Assembly (NCBI RefSeq): GCF_030065675.1
Contig: NZ_JASJDK010000013.1
Span: 1-64,000, forward strand
Reading direction: 5' to 3'
Source: Mastigocoleus sp. MO_188.B34
Lineage (GTDB): Bacteria > Cyanobacteriota > Cyanobacteriia > Cyanobacteriales > Nostocaceae
DNA length: 64,000 nt
The notes below the pieces were generated by a model. That model had not been told where the DNA came from. It saw only the letters and a program-made list of their open reading frames with translations, and made no database searches. This document shows positions 55,393 through 64,000 of the stretch, piece by piece (positions within the stretch are counted from its first letter, which is position 1; every line of letters starts with the position of its first letter). The position numbers and the translations under genes are program-made.

Positions 55393-57024
55393 ATGAATTT
55401 AATCTGGCTTTTATTACGCGCTTCCGGAGTACAAGTTGTTATAGCTGTTTTAACAGGTTTAATTAGCGGTGCAACTACCGCCCGTTTAATTGCACTTATT
55501 AATACAACTTTGTCCCAAGGAGTATCATCAAATCAAGTTACAGCTAACTCAGTTTGGTTTTTTATTGCATTAGCAAGTATCATTTTAATCAGCAGCATAA
55601 TTTCTCAGGTTTTACTTATCAAAATATCCCAGAATGCTGTTTACCGTCTGCGATTGCAGTTGAGTAAAGGTATTTTATCGTCAGAACTGCGACATTTAGA
55701 ACAGCTTGGGACTCCACGTTTATTAGCGACTCTTACTGATGATGTAGCAACTTTATCTAATACAGTTTATGCAATTCCCTTCATATGCGTTGATATTGCA
55801 GTGATTGGTGGTTGCTTGATTTACTTGGGATTTCTTTCTGGTGCTGTGTTTGCTTGTACCATCGGATTTATGATGGTGGCGATCGGTAGTATTCAATTGC
55901 TAATTAACAGGGCTGGATATTTCCTGAATTTGGCGCGAGAAGAACAAGATCGGCTATTTAAGCATTTCAATGCAATTACTAACGGAATAAAAGAGTTAAA
56001 GTTGCATGCTTCTCGACGTCAAGAGTTTTTCTCTGAGGAATTGCAGAAGAGTGCAGCTTCTTCGCGAGATCAAAATGCGGCTGCATTATTTACCTTTTCT
56101 ATTTCTACAGGATGGGGAAATCTTTTATTCTTTCTTCTTGTTGGATCCCTAATGTTTGGTTTACCCAGACTTTTAGTAATTCCTAGCAACATCATATCTA
56201 GCTATATCCTCACCCTGACCTATATGATGCTTCCAATGCAAAGCATCCTAGACAAACTTCAGGCTTTATCCAGAGCTAGTGTTGCTTTACAAAAAATAGA
56301 AAGAATGGGTTTAACCTTAGCTGGGAATAAAGAAAGTACAAAAGATTTTGCAAATATTACAAGAAACAGATTCTCAACATTACAGCTAGAACAAGTTACC
56401 CACGCTTATCCTAGCGATCAAGGGGATACTAAATTTACCCTGGGTCCTGTGAATATAAATCTTCAAGCAGGGGAAGTTGTATTTATTGTTGGTGGTAATG
56501 GTAGTGGTAAATCCACATTAGCCAAACTAATTACCGGTTTATATATTCCCGAATCGGGTTCAGTCAAGATAAATGGAAATTTTGTTAATGATGATAACCG
56601 GGAAATTTACCGTCAGTATTTTTCGGTAGTTTTTTCTGACTACTTTTTGTTCGATAGTTTCTTGGGTATGGGAAATCCCAATTTGGATGTGCAAGCACGG
56701 GAATATTTGCAGCAATTAAATTTGGAACGTAAAGTACGAATTGAAAATGCTAAATTATCGACTACACAACTATCCCAAGGACAACGCAAACGCCTAGCTT
56801 TATTAACCGCTTATTTAGAAGATCGTCCAATATACTTATTTGATGAATGGGCTTCCGATCAGGATCCAACATTCAGAGATATTTTTTATAGACAAATCTT
56901 ACAAAATCTTAAACAAAGAAATAAAACTGTTTTAGTTATTAGTCATGACGATCGTTATTTCAATCTTGCTGACAGAATCATTAAGTTAGATTACGGCAAA
57001 ATTGAATATGACAGACGAAATTAA
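55393..57024 (+). CDS. Cyclic peptide export ABC transporter (SyrD/PvdE family)
   Basis: The 543-residue half-transporter has six membrane helices (about 1-300) fused to an ATP-binding domain (about 335-543): Walker A GGNGSGKST (367-375), signature LSQGQRKRLALL and Walker B IYLFDEWASDQDP, followed by the H-loop VISHDDRYF. LSQGQRKRLALL and DEWA(S/A)DQDP are typical of the cyclic peptide exporter family that includes syringomycin and pyoverdine exporters. No NRPS or precursor gene is nearby, so the cargo is unknown. It stands alone downstream of a 1.17-kb non-coding stretch. Confidence 0.88.
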   Translation: MNLIWLLLRASGVQVVIAVLTGLISGATTARLIALINTTLSQGVSSNQVTANSVWFFIALASIILISSIISQVLLIKISQNAVYRLRLQLSKGILSSELRHLEQLGTPRLLATLTDDVATLSNTVYAIPFICVDIAVIGGCLIYLGFLSGAVFACTIGFMMVAIGSIQLLINRAGYFLNLAREEQDRLFKHFNAITNGIKELKLHASRRQEFFSEELQKSAASSRDQNAAALFTFSISTGWGNLLFFLLVGSLMFGLPRLLVIPSNIISSYILTLTYMMLPMQSILDKLQALSRASVALQKIERMGLTLAGNKESTKDFANITRNRFSTLQLEQVTHAYPSDQGDTKFTLGPVNINLQAGEVVFIVGGNGSGKSTLAKLITGLYIPESGSVKINGNFVNDDNREIYRQYFSVVFSDYFLFDSFLGMGNPNLDVQAREYLQQLNLERKVRIENAKLSTTQLSQGQRKRLALLTAYLEDRPIYLFDEWASDQDPTFRDIFYRQILQNLKQRNKTVLVISHDDRYFNLADRIIKLDYGKIEYDRRN

Positions 57025-57737
57025 CACTTATCAGTCAATGCGCAATACTTACAGTACGCCCTTAGCCTGCGGCGTCAGCAAAGCCTCTGATTAACGTCAC
57101 GCAGGGCGCGCTTACACGTTTGGACGCACTACGTGTTTGGACGCGCCCAAAGGGCGAACATCCGCAGGATGCGTGCAAACACCGTAGGTGCGTCTTTCGC
57201 CGCTAACCGCTAGACTGCGCACGCTTTGCTAACAGTTTATGGCTAACGCCACGCCCTTACGGGCTACAGTTAACAGTTGTAGCAATAAACACCTCATTTA
57301 GGACATCATAATTTTGGTTTAAAGGGAACAGGGAACAGAAAAACGTCCTAAAAATAATGGCGACAGCTATAAACTAAGAGATGGGGTTTGGTGACTTCCG
57401 AAAAAAAGATACCATTCATTGAGGCGTACGTCAGTGCGCCATTACTGTCAATAAGTAATAGGATTAATGATTTTTAGAAGTCCCTTACATATTAATTTAA
57501 TTTTTGAACTTGTACTGGAATTAGCTGCGATTGGCTCCAGGCTTATTAAATAATAATATTTTTTCAGATAAAAATTTAATGATTTGATTTTGTATTCTAT
57601 CCTTAAGAAAGTGATAGTTGCGAGGAATTATTCCGCATACCATAGAAATTACTTATCTAGAGATTTAGAAATGCTACGTCTGAGGCATAGCACTAATTAA
57701 GCACGTTCGTAAAAAGTATCATAAAATCTCTCTCTTT
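57025..57737. other. Repeat-rich gap after the ABC exporter
   Basis: The first 260 bases are a GC-rich mosaic of short palindromes (GCGCGCTTACACG, CCGCAGGATGCG, CGTTTGGACGC twice) that ends in the 35-bp repeat at 57236-57270. From 57300 the sequence is AT-rich with no gene. Confidence 0.55.
57236..57270. repeat. 35-bp dispersed repeat, copy 2
   Basis: Exact reverse complement of 37366-37400; here it starts TTTATGGCTAACGCCACG and ends TTACGGGCTACAGT. The core TATGGCTAACGCCACGC also occurs at 29878-29894 and 59514-59530. Confidence 0.88.
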
Positions 57738-58289
57738 ATGGCCAAAATTTTTGATTCAATTACAGAAGACTTACAAGAATTTATTGCAAGTCAACATATT
57801 TTCTTTGTTGGTACCGCACCTTTAAGTTCTTCTGGTCACGTTAATCTTTCTCCCAAAGGACTTGATAGCTTTCGGATACTTTCACCAAAGCGGGTAGCTT
57901 ATCTAGACTTGACTGGAAGTGGAAACGAAACATCAGCCCATCTACAAGAAAATGGACGTATAACCTTCATGTTTTGCTCTTTTGGAGAAAAACCGTCTAT
58001 TTTACGTCTTTATGGCTCGGGAAGTACTATTTTACCAGGTAACTCTGAGTGGGAATGTTTACATTTATTGTTTTCACAAATACCAGGAACCCGCCAAATT
58101 ATCGTAGCTGATATTGAGCGGATACAGACTTCTTGCGGTTTTGGAGTTCCCATGTATGAGTATCGAGGACAACGGGAGAATTTAATTAAGTGGGCAGATA
58201 AAAAAGGAGAAGAAGGTATTCAAGAATATCATCAACGGAAAAATCTTATCAGTATTGATGGTTTGCCGACACCACTGAACAAGTCATAG
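57738..58289 (+). CDS. Pyridoxamine 5'-phosphate oxidase-like protein
   Basis: The 183-residue protein begins MAKIFDSITEDLQEFIASQH and has a split-barrel FMN-binding fold: FFVGTAPLSSSGHVNLSPKG, VAYLDLTGSGNETSAHL and ITFMFCSFGEKPSILRLYG are landmarks of the PNPOx-like group. Members use flavin or bind heme or F420; the one closest in pattern is usually annotated only as a pyridoxamine 5'-phosphate oxidase family protein. True PNPOx activity is doubtful. It is a single gene with no partner nearby. Confidence 0.85.
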   Translation: MAKIFDSITEDLQEFIASQHIFFVGTAPLSSSGHVNLSPKGLDSFRILSPKRVAYLDLTGSGNETSAHLQENGRITFMFCSFGEKPSILRLYGSGSTILPGNSEWECLHLLFSQIPGTRQIIVADIERIQTSCGFGVPMYEYRGQRENLIKWADKKGEEGIQEYHQRKNLISIDGLPTPLNKS

Positions 58290-58675
58290 GGTTTTTGTTT
58301 GTATGGTGTTATGGATTCAGGTCTTTAATTTCGCCTCTAAGAGGATGTTCATACAAAAATTCTAAATAACGGTGGGTTACGGCAAAATAAGGGTTTGATT
58401 GTTGGAATAATTGAAAATTTTCTATAACCCATTAATATCAAATGGTGTGGGACAATCCATTAAAGTTATCATTTTTTATTTTTCATTTATAAACACCTTC
58501 TTGGACTCTCTTTTTGTCGAGGATATAACAATACTACATCTGGATTGATTATCCTTTTTTAGAGATGAGAGTGGATTGATCGGATTTACGATGAATTCCA
58601 AGTCGAGCAAAAATTAACAAAAGATTAATATTTTATTAATTTATCATTAACGCAGATTTGTTCTCAATCTAATTT
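58290..58675. other. Intergenic region, no gene seen
   Basis: 386 bases of AT-rich sequence between the PNPOx-like and SDR genes; I see no repeat array, RNA or strong promoter. TTAACAAAAGATTAATATTTTATTAA near 58615-58640 is an AT-rich patch before the SDR start. Confidence 0.45.
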
Positions 58676-59458
58676 ATGATGATTATGAGTCAAAATTTAT
58701 TTGACCTTAAAGATAAGGTTGCAATCATTACTGGAAGTGGTAGAGGGTTGGGTAAAATCCTTGCGAAGAGATTGGCTGAATTAGGAGCAAGGATAGTTGT
58801 ATGCGACCGCTTAAGAGAGGAAGCTAATCAAACTGCTCAAGAAATAGTAGTTGGAGATAAAATTGCAATATCGACCTATGTTGACGTTGCTTTACGTTCT
58901 AGTTGTGAAGACTTGTTTAAGTTTGCGGTCGCAGAGTTAGGGCGTATTGATGTGTTAGTTAATAATGCTGGAATTGACATTATCAAGCCAGCTGAAACTG
59001 TTTCAGAGGATGAATGGAAACGAATTATAGATGTTAACCTCCAAGGATGTTTCAACTGTTCTCAACTTGCAGCGATCGAGATGATAAAACAGGGTTTGGG
59101 AGGCTCTATAATCAATATTTCTTCAATTGCATCGGTTATTGGTATTAAGGGACTTGTAGCTTATAGTGCTGCGAAAGGTGGAATCAATCAACTCACCCGC
59201 GTGATGGCGGTTGAATGGGCTTCGAAAAACATTCGAGTGAACGCTATAGCTCCTGGATACTTAGAAAATATCATGGATGGAGCAGATATAGAACACGAAC
59301 GGTCGGAAAAACAACAGCAAATAATGACCTTTACACCGATGGGTAGGCGTGGAAAATTAGAAGAATTAGTTGGACCAGTTGTTTTTCTGGCTTCCGATGC
59401 ATCTTCTTATGTTACCGGTACCGTGTTATTCGTAGATGGTGGTTATACCGCAACGTGA
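58676..59458 (+). CDS. SDR family oxidoreductase
   Basis: The protein of up to 260 residues is a classical short-chain dehydrogenase: cofactor loop TGSGRGLG (19-26), VNNAGI, the catalytic serine in IINISSIA, and Y163-K167 in YSAAK. The end YVTGTVLFVDGGYTA is the usual substrate-loop tail, as in 3-oxoacyl-ACP reductases and glucose dehydrogenases. C37-like VVCDR after beta2 suggests NAD more than NADP. The start may be ATG 58676 or 58685 (MSQNLFDLKDK), the latter closer to relatives. The substrate is not known. Confidence 0.88.
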   Translation: MMIMSQNLFDLKDKVAIITGSGRGLGKILAKRLAELGARIVVCDRLREEANQTAQEIVVGDKIAISTYVDVALRSSCEDLFKFAVAELGRIDVLVNNAGIDIIKPAETVSEDEWKRIIDVNLQGCFNCSQLAAIEMIKQGLGGSIINISSIASVIGIKGLVAYSAAKGGINQLTRVMAVEWASKNIRVNAIAPGYLENIMDGADIEHERSEKQQQIMTFTPMGRRGKLEELVGPVVFLASDASSYVTGTVLFVDGGYTAT

Positions 59459-59513
59459 ACAGATAATAATTTTTAGCTTGGTTGAGGAATAATTTGCCCC
59501 CTAGTCCCCAATT

Positions 59514-59570
59514 TATGGCTAACGCCACGCTATGCTATAGCTGCGCTACCTACGGATCCGCTATGGGGGG
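59514..59570. repeat. GC-rich repeat with TATGGCTAACGCCACGC core
   Basis: TATGGCTAACGCCACGC (59514-59530) is followed by CTATAGCTGCGCTACCTACG and GGATCCGCTATGGGG, units also seen at 13700-13760 and 25540-25570. It lies between the convergent SDR and LOG genes. Confidence 0.65.
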
Positions 59571-59684
59571 AACAGACCTTTCAAAAATCTGGAAAATTGG
59601 TGTATTTAGAGGCTACACTCTACTACAAATTTTAAAAATTCATCTCAGTTCTGCAACGCCTCTCTCTATATCTTTTGAGCTTAC

Positions 59685-60395
59685 TTAATCGGAATTCCAA
59701 GACTCATGTGCTTTCTTTAAAAGTGCGATCGCTTCATCGCAACTATCCACACAATGGAGTATTTTCATATCTTTTGGTGAAGCCATAGGGGACTCAATAT
59801 CTATCATATTTTTCTCAGCCCAAGCAACTAACTCCGACCACATCTCACCGATCGCAATTAGTGGTTTATCCTGTAATTGGCGAACCTGTAATAATTGCCA
59901 AATCATTAGGGTTTCTAAAGTTGTACCAATTCCTCCAGGTACTATGACAAAAGCATCGGAAACCAAGACAAAATGATGTAACCGGGAAAAGAAAGTACGG
60001 TGATGGTAAACTTTTTCCACGAAGGGATTAGTAGTTTGTTCGTAATCAAGATGAACTCGAATTCCTACCGATCGCGTCTCGTCTTCTGGGTCAGCACTGA
60101 CACTACCTTCATTAGCTGCTTGCATTAGACCGGGACCTCCACCGGTGATGATATCGCATTTCATTTTTGTCAGTTCGCTTGCCAGATTTTTTATCCCGTT
60201 ATAAAGAGGAGTATCTGGTTTGAGTCTAGCGGAACCAAAAATTGTAACTCGGTAACGATCGCTTTTTGGAGGTTGGATGCTACTAAGGTTATTAACAACA
60301 TCCCAAAGACCAAGAACTGCTTCTTGAATAGTTTGATGAGTTCTTGCTTGGTCTCCGAGATTAACGTTATCTGGACATGGTGATTCTTCGTTCAT
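59685..60395 (-). CDS. LOG family protein (TIGR00730-like)
   Basis: The 236-residue Rossmann-fold protein has GGGPGLMQAANEGS (85-98) and PGGIGTTLE (153-161), the phosphoribohydrolase signature of LONELY GUY proteins once annotated as lysine decarboxylases, and the catalytic R133 in HHRTFFSR. LOG enzymes release adenine-type bases from nucleoside 5'-monophosphates, including cytokinin precursors. The family role in cyanobacteria is not settled. It is a single gene with repeats on both sides. Confidence 0.9.
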   Translation of the reverse strand: MNEESPCPDNVNLGDQARTHQTIQEAVLGLWDVVNNLSSIQPPKSDRYRVTIFGSARLKPDTPLYNGIKNLASELTKMKCDIITGGGPGLMQAANEGSVSADPEDETRSVGIRVHLDYEQTTNPFVEKVYHHRTFFSRLHHFVLVSDAFVIVPGGIGTTLETLMIWQLLQVRQLQDKPLIAIGEMWSELVAWAEKNMIDIESPMASPKDMKILHCVDSCDEAIALLKKAHESWNSD

Positions 60396-60404
60396 GGTTG
60401 GGGA

Positions 60405-60579
60405 TTAGGAATTGGCGATTTGGGATTAGGGACTGGCGTTAGCGGAAGCGTGGCGTATGACTGGCGTCATGCTTCTGCTAAGAGCCATAAGCACTGCGTC
60501 CCACCACCTTGCGGCATAATGGGAAAAGCAATAAAAAACTGTTAACTGTAGCCCGTAAGCGCGTGGTGTTAACCATAAA
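60405..60579. repeat. Repeat block upstream of the LOG gene
   Basis: GGGATTAGG heptamer-like units (60405-60440), the GCACTGCGTCCC...GCGGCATAATGGG insert (60490-60522) and a diverged third copy of the 35-bp repeat (60545-60579, ACTGTAGCCCGTAAGCG at its left). No gene. Confidence 0.7.
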
Positions 60580-60623
60580 CTGATAACTGATTCAAGCTTG
60601 ACAGCGTTTTTTGTCTAAGGTTT

Positions 60624-61829
60624 TTATACAAGATTTTTTTCTTGGGGAGTTAAATCCTTTAATTCAATGTCACGACGTAAAACCATACCATTATGACCCG
60701 TAAGAAACCGAGGGAGTTGATTATTTTCAATTACTTTAAGTGTTCTAATGTTGTAGGTTGTATAAGTTGTTAACTCGGGTGAGTCGAAGTTAATATCTAC
60801 CACAGAAATAGTTTTAGTCGGTGGAAACTTACCATTAATTAACGGTCGGGGACCAGAACCCAAAATACCTGTGTGAAGTAACTGCAAATTACCTCTATGA
60901 CCAGGGTAATAAGCGTGGTGATGACCGCTAATATATGTATGAACCTTATATTTCTCCAACATAGCCCGGAGTTTTTCCGCATCAGCCATTACTTCTACAG
61001 GTTGATCGCGACCAACAGCAACTCCATATAAAGGTAAATGTCCGACGATGATTCGCATTTTGGCTTTTTGCGCTCTGGGACTTGCTAAAGTTTTCTCTAC
61101 CCAAGCCATTTTTTCGGCTGGAATGCGGTGAGATGAAGCATCCCAAACCAAGAAAAATATATCTTTACTTTCAAAGGTATAGTAAAAAGGAAATTCGTAG
61201 CGATCGACAAACTTTACTCCTGGATCGTGTTTTGGATTGTTCCAATATTCACTAGCTAAATCTCGCTCTCGCTGAAATAGAAAATTTCCGTTCACGCCTA
61301 CAGCACCAGAAGCGTCATGGTTACCGATGGTAAAACCGAATGGTATTTTAGCACGACGTAGTGGAGCTCCGACATGTTTGTCAAAAGCCGACCACATGGC
61401 TCTAATTTGAGTGGGAGTTAAAGAAGATTTTTGACCTGCAACCATATCACCACCAGAAATTACCACATCCGGTTGCCAGAAAGGTACTAGGTTTACTCCT
61501 TTATCGACTTCTGGATCGTAGTCTGTGGAACCATAAGCACTGTTCAAGTCACTAATTACTACGAAGCGGACATCACCACGGGGAGGATTATATAAATTTT
61601 TAGCTTGAGCAGTTTTAAGGATTGCGGTTGTTTCGGGAGGTAAAGGTTTTACCTGTGGGGATATTTTCGTTTCTGCTGAAACTACGGCTGTTTTAGCTTC
61701 GGTTGCTGTAGTAGATTTATCGGCTGAGTGGGTACATGCAACACTAATGCTGAAAACAAAACCCACAATTAAGAAAAAACCAAACCACCGCCAACAACGC
61801 ATGATTTTCTGAGTAAAGTTGAACGACAC
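60624..61829 (-). CDS. Exported metallophosphoesterase
   Basis: The protein of 401 residues begins with an export signal ending SVAC (C32), lipoprotein-like although the -3 residue (Ser) is unusual. The alternative start M10 (61802) gives a cleaner signal. The calcineurin-like core shows GGDMV (126-130), GNHD (169-172), VGHLPLYG and SGHHHAYY. The first metal motif, normally DxH, reads DLN (94-96), so one metal ligand is exchanged. The substrate is unknown; it acts outside the plasma membrane. It is upstream of the LOG gene on the same strand but 230 bases away. Confidence 0.88.
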   Translation of the reverse strand: MSFNFTQKIMRCWRWFGFFLIVGFVFSISVACTHSADKSTTATEAKTAVVSAETKISPQVKPLPPETTAILKTAQAKNLYNPPRGDVRFVVISDLNSAYGSTDYDPEVDKGVNLVPFWQPDVVISGGDMVAGQKSSLTPTQIRAMWSAFDKHVGAPLRRAKIPFGFTIGNHDASGAVGVNGNFLFQRERDLASEYWNNPKHDPGVKFVDRYEFPFYYTFESKDIFFLVWDASSHRIPAEKMAWVEKTLASPRAQKAKMRIIVGHLPLYGVAVGRDQPVEVMADAEKLRAMLEKYKVHTYISGHHHAYYPGHRGNLQLLHTGILGSGPRPLINGKFPPTKTISVVDINFDSPELTTYTTYNIRTLKVIENNQLPRFLTGHNGMVLRRDIELKDLTPQEKNLV

Positions 61830-62387
61830 AGCTAACTATAGCTCAATCAAGTATAGTTTTCGTCGATCGCAGAATACAAAGTTTAGGAAAATAGTTACCG
61901 AAAGGAGAATTTTTTTAAGTATGTAGACCGCACCAGATATTTTGTTTCACCAATCTACCGAGTTTGAGTTACATGAGAATAGGATGTGATCGATAAAAGA
62001 TCCCCAACAAAGTTAATTTAATTGCTGAGGATGAAAGATCTAGATGAACTCACTCAGTCAACTCAAAGATAAATAATTAAAAGTGTCAAAATTAATGGGA
62101 TAAACCCAAAATATTTCTCTTTACCCGAAATTTGAAGCTTGCTTGGGATTACTCGATGGTGCGTTACGGCGCTTTTTGAGAGGTGACCTAGGAATTAGGT
62201 ATTGTCGAGCGCCTAACACACCCTACTTTTTGTCCCCATTGAGGAGAATTTACTGGGGATAACTCTAATAGTGCAAGAAATATTAGCAACGGATAGGATT
62301 ACTATTCCGAGAGTGTTCTCAGTAAATGGTAGGCTATTTTTATAGCATTATTAATTACTTTTAAGTTTTTCTAGGAGAAAATCTCAA
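61830..62387. other. Intergenic region upstream of the Psb35-like gene
   Basis: 558 bases with no gene apart from the palindromic element at 62158-62226. The promoter of the small photosystem-related gene should lie between 62227 and 62387; GCATTATTAATTACTTTTAAG near 62345-62365 is AT-rich but shows no clear consensus. Confidence 0.45.
62158..62226. repeat. GGTGCGTTA palindromic element, copy 4
   Basis: Left end GGTGCGTTACGGCGC, right end GCGCCTAACACACCCTAC: inverted ends as in copies 1 and 3. The left 15 bases equal those of the copy at 18051, so these two are closest relatives. Confidence 0.78.
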
Positions 62388-62606
62388 ATGCATTTATTGA
62401 TGGAAGTCGCAGCAAATACTGGACATAACTTTCCCCTTGCTTTTACTGCTGTATACATAGTTGGTTTTATTGCTGCTGTGGGTATTGGCTCAATTGCTTG
62501 GTACAATTCCAAACGTCCTGCAGGTTGGGAAAGTAAAGACCGTCCAGACTTTGTACCTAAAGTTGAAGCAGATGATAAAAGCAGCACCAGCGAACCAAAA
62601 TCTTAA
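62388..62606 (+). CDS. Small single-helix membrane protein, Psb35-like
   Basis: The 72-residue protein begins MHLLMEVAANTGHNF, has one membrane helix (about 17-40; FTAVYIVGFIAAVGIGSIAW) and a short soluble end with WYNSKRPAGWESKDRPD. This matches my memory of Psb35 (Ssl2148-type), a factor that stabilises the CP47 module and Hlips in photosystem II assembly, but I cannot confirm the name without a search. AGGAGAAAA lies about 8 bases before the ATG. It is a single gene. Confidence 0.6.
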   Translation: MHLLMEVAANTGHNFPLAFTAVYIVGFIAAVGIGSIAWYNSKRPAGWESKDRPDFVPKVEADDKSSTSEPKS

Positions 62607-62951
62607 ATTCTAAGATATGGAGTGTTGAGATCCTAAGCTTTAAGATCTGAACCTTAAGACCAAGTTTTAAAACCAAATTTTGAAAAAAAAAAGTTTTGAT
62701 TGAGAACAAATTGTGAGTTTTGTCACTATAAGTTTGTCATAAGTTTGTCGCTATAAGATTGTGCTTATTAGAACAAAACTAATTTCAAAACATGCAATGA
62801 CCCTTTCTTTTATAGGTTATTTTTATTGCCTTGATGCAAACATAACACTGAGTGCAGATTTGGAAAGGGGAAAGATATCGGATATGTGCTAAATAGGTCA
62901 TTAGGGGCAAAGTAAATACAATTTACTGAGCCCCAAATTAAAAAACCAAAT
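62607..62951. other. Intergenic region between Psb35-like and TerB genes
   Basis: 345 bases, AT-rich. Near 62610-62680 imperfect repeats of CTAAGATCTTAAG-like sequence may form weak hairpins that end the upstream transcript. No gene is seen. Confidence 0.4.
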
Positions 62952-63377
62952 TCAGTGATGAACTTCTACCCAACTACGGTATAGTTTTTGAATTTGTTTG
63001 AGAATCGCATTAAAACCAGTTTCACTTGAACTACTACTGTCAGATAATTGTTGCAATTTCGCCAAAAACTTTGCTTCTTCTATTGCAACTTCCCCATCAC
63101 TGTAAATTAAACCACTGATCGCTTGAAGTAGATTTTGATAATCTTCAGCAGTGGGGGAGTCACCTAAATACTCTTTGATCCACTGGTAGCATTCTGCTGG
63201 CTTAACAGTAACTAATTCATACAGCCACGGTTTGATTTCTGGGTCAGATTCTATTCCTTGTTCTTGAGCTATTTTGCGAATATATTGCCTCTCTTGTGGC
63301 TGAATTATGCCATCAATCCAGGCAGCTCCCATCAGAATTTTAACTAGTTGTTTGACGTTGGTGGAATTAGCAGCCAT
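62952..63377 (-). CDS. TerB-like protein
   Basis: The 141-residue helical protein has two TerB-like EF-type half repeats: MGAAWIDGIIQPQERQYIRK and ISGLIYSDGEVAIEEAKFLA, with acidic residues (D19, D103 region) suited to metal binding. The TerB domain is known from tellurite-resistance operons, but single TerB proteins in cyanobacteria have no proven role. GGAGG lies 5 bases before the ATG. It is upstream of a heptamer array and the rsmB end on the same strand. Confidence 0.85.
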   Translation of the reverse strand: MAANSTNVKQLVKILMGAAWIDGIIQPQERQYIRKIAQEQGIESDPEIKPWLYELVTVKPAECYQWIKEYLGDSPTAEDYQNLLQAISGLIYSDGEVAIEEAKFLAKLQQLSDSSSSSETGFNAILKQIQKLYRSWVEVHH

Positions 63378-63503
63378 GACTACCTCCTATGGTAGTAATG
63401 TTTCCATTTGAGATTGAACGGCACAATGGGGTTTAGGATTATGGGGATTAGGGATTGGCGACTAGGGATTGGAAATTGGGAATTAAGAAAAAATACTCAT
63501 TAG

Positions 63504-63545
63504 CCATTACCAATTACCAATTACCAATTACCAATTACCAATTAC
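63504..63545. repeat. CAATTAC heptamer array
   Basis: One CCATTAC and five perfect CAATTAC tandem units between rsmB and the TerB gene. GGGATTAGGGATTGGCG units (about 63437-63480) precede it. Confidence 0.9.
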
Positions 63546-63552
63546 CACTTAC

Positions 63553-64000
63553 CTAACTATTACTTTTTCTTAGACATGTCATAAAGAACCCATCCATATT
63601 GTTTTCGTGTGGCAATACTTTCAAGTATCCCTGTGATTTATTGTACCTAGTTCCCAGTTCTTCCAAGCGTGAATATTCAATTTTCCAGTTTGGATTTTTT
63701 GCGAGGAAAGTCTCAATAATGTTTTCATTCTCCTGTGGATGAAGGGTACAAGTCGCATAAACTAATACTCCTCCATCTTTCACAAGTGTTGTCACACCGG
63801 ATAGTAATTCTTGTTGAAGTTGTGACAATTCATTCACAGAAATGGGAGTTTGTCGCCAACGAGCATCAGCGTGACGGTGTAAAGTACCTAAACCCGAACA
63901 GGGTACATCCAATAAAACTCGATCAGCGGAATTTTCTAACTGGGTTAAATTACGACTATCTGCAGTTATTGTCTCAATAGATTTAAAACCCAGACGCCGG
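63553..64000 (-). CDS. rsmB: 16S rRNA (cytosine(967)-C(5))-methyltransferase, C-terminal part
   Basis: The frame stays open to the window end, so this is the 3' 149 codons of a larger gene. It shows the SAM-methyltransferase core DVPCSGLGTLHRHADARWRQ with the cysteine of motif IV and YATCTLHPQENE with the catalytic cysteine of motif VI, as in RsmB/Sun/NOL1 family enzymes. RsmB methylates C967 in 16S rRNA. The N-terminal NusB-like RNA-binding domain would lie beyond 64000. A start at 63912 (MDVPCSG) would cut the domain and is not used. Confidence 0.9.
   Translation of the reverse strand, partial: RRLGFKSIETITADSRNLTQLENSADRVLLDVPCSGLGTLHRHADARWRQTPISVNELSQLQQELLSGVTTLVKDGGVLVYATCTLHPQENENIIETFLAKNPNWKIEYSRLEELGTRYNKSQGYLKVLPHENNMDGFFMTCLRKSNS

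Noticed and set aside
63553-63912. A complete 119-codon methyltransferase starting at 63912
   Set aside because: The frame stays open to the window end with continuing rsmB similarity, so the apparent start is internal.
1-64000. tRNA or rRNA genes
   Set aside because: I looked for GGTTCRANTCC-type T-arms and for rRNA landmarks in the intergenic regions and found none convincing; a tRNAscan run would settle it.

Overview
The window is a chromosomal segment of an AT-rich filamentous, probably Nostocales-type, cyanobacterium. It encodes photosynthesis-linked proteins (PetM of cytochrome b6f, Ycf39, a Psb35-like peptide, an NblR-type regulator) and small families found mainly in cyanobacteria (DUF2811, DUF2949, a DUF5340-like protein). 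GCGATCGC (HIP1) sites are frequent, and tandem heptanucleotide repeats fill many intergenic spaces, as described for heterocyst formers. Most genes are core housekeeping genes in short or single-gene units; the interest lies in the accessory pieces and in the repeat-rich spacers.

Layout. 1-4.9 kb: a perfect 28-bp palindrome, DUF2811, four DnaA-box-like sites in 11-bp register, an MFS transporter, hisIE, a ChaB-like protein and hemL. 5.1-9.4 kb: a metal/metalloid block with a 56-residue metallothionein and its probable operator, arsJ with its partner GAPDH (arsenate detoxification), and a divergent PiT phosphate transporter. 10-18 kb: a DMT transporter with a long coiled-coil head, two tandem Yfr2-type small RNAs, purH, an esterase and coaBC. 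18.1-21.6 kb: the cobalt pair coaR/coaT with a recognisable MerR-type operator-promoter; the leader between promoter and coaT is filled with repeats. 21.8-25.3 kb: an ergothioneine operon, egtC-egtB-egtD. 25.8-37.3 kb: a kinase-FGE fusion, miaB, a HAD phosphatase, an HDAC-like deacetylase, gyrA and lnt.

37.4-39.6 kb: a DODA-like dioxygenase, then a CRISPR array of 20 full 37-nt repeats plus one degenerate terminal repeat (20 spacers). Its leader carries a promoter of near-consensus sequence and a 14-bp inverted repeat; no cas genes are in the window. 39.8-52.6 kb: a SWIM protein, lpdA, trpC, several small cyanobacterial proteins, a 129-bp MITE-like palindrome, a DUF192 lipoprotein, nblR-like, nadK, ycf39, petM and pdxA. 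52.6-64 kb: an MscS channel, a cyclic-peptide-type ABC exporter without a biosynthetic cluster, a PNPOx-like protein, an SDR, a LOG protein, a metallophosphoesterase, a Psb35-like protein, a TerB protein and the 3' part of rsmB, cut by the window end.

No wholly new multi-gene system stands out. The signals that best repay checking are the paired Yfr2-type RNAs whose 5' ends could pair with Yfr1, the metallothionein operator, the coaT leader invaded by repeats, the CRISPR leader, the phased DnaA-like boxes, and several families of palindromic elements, one of which supplies the stop codon of pdxA.
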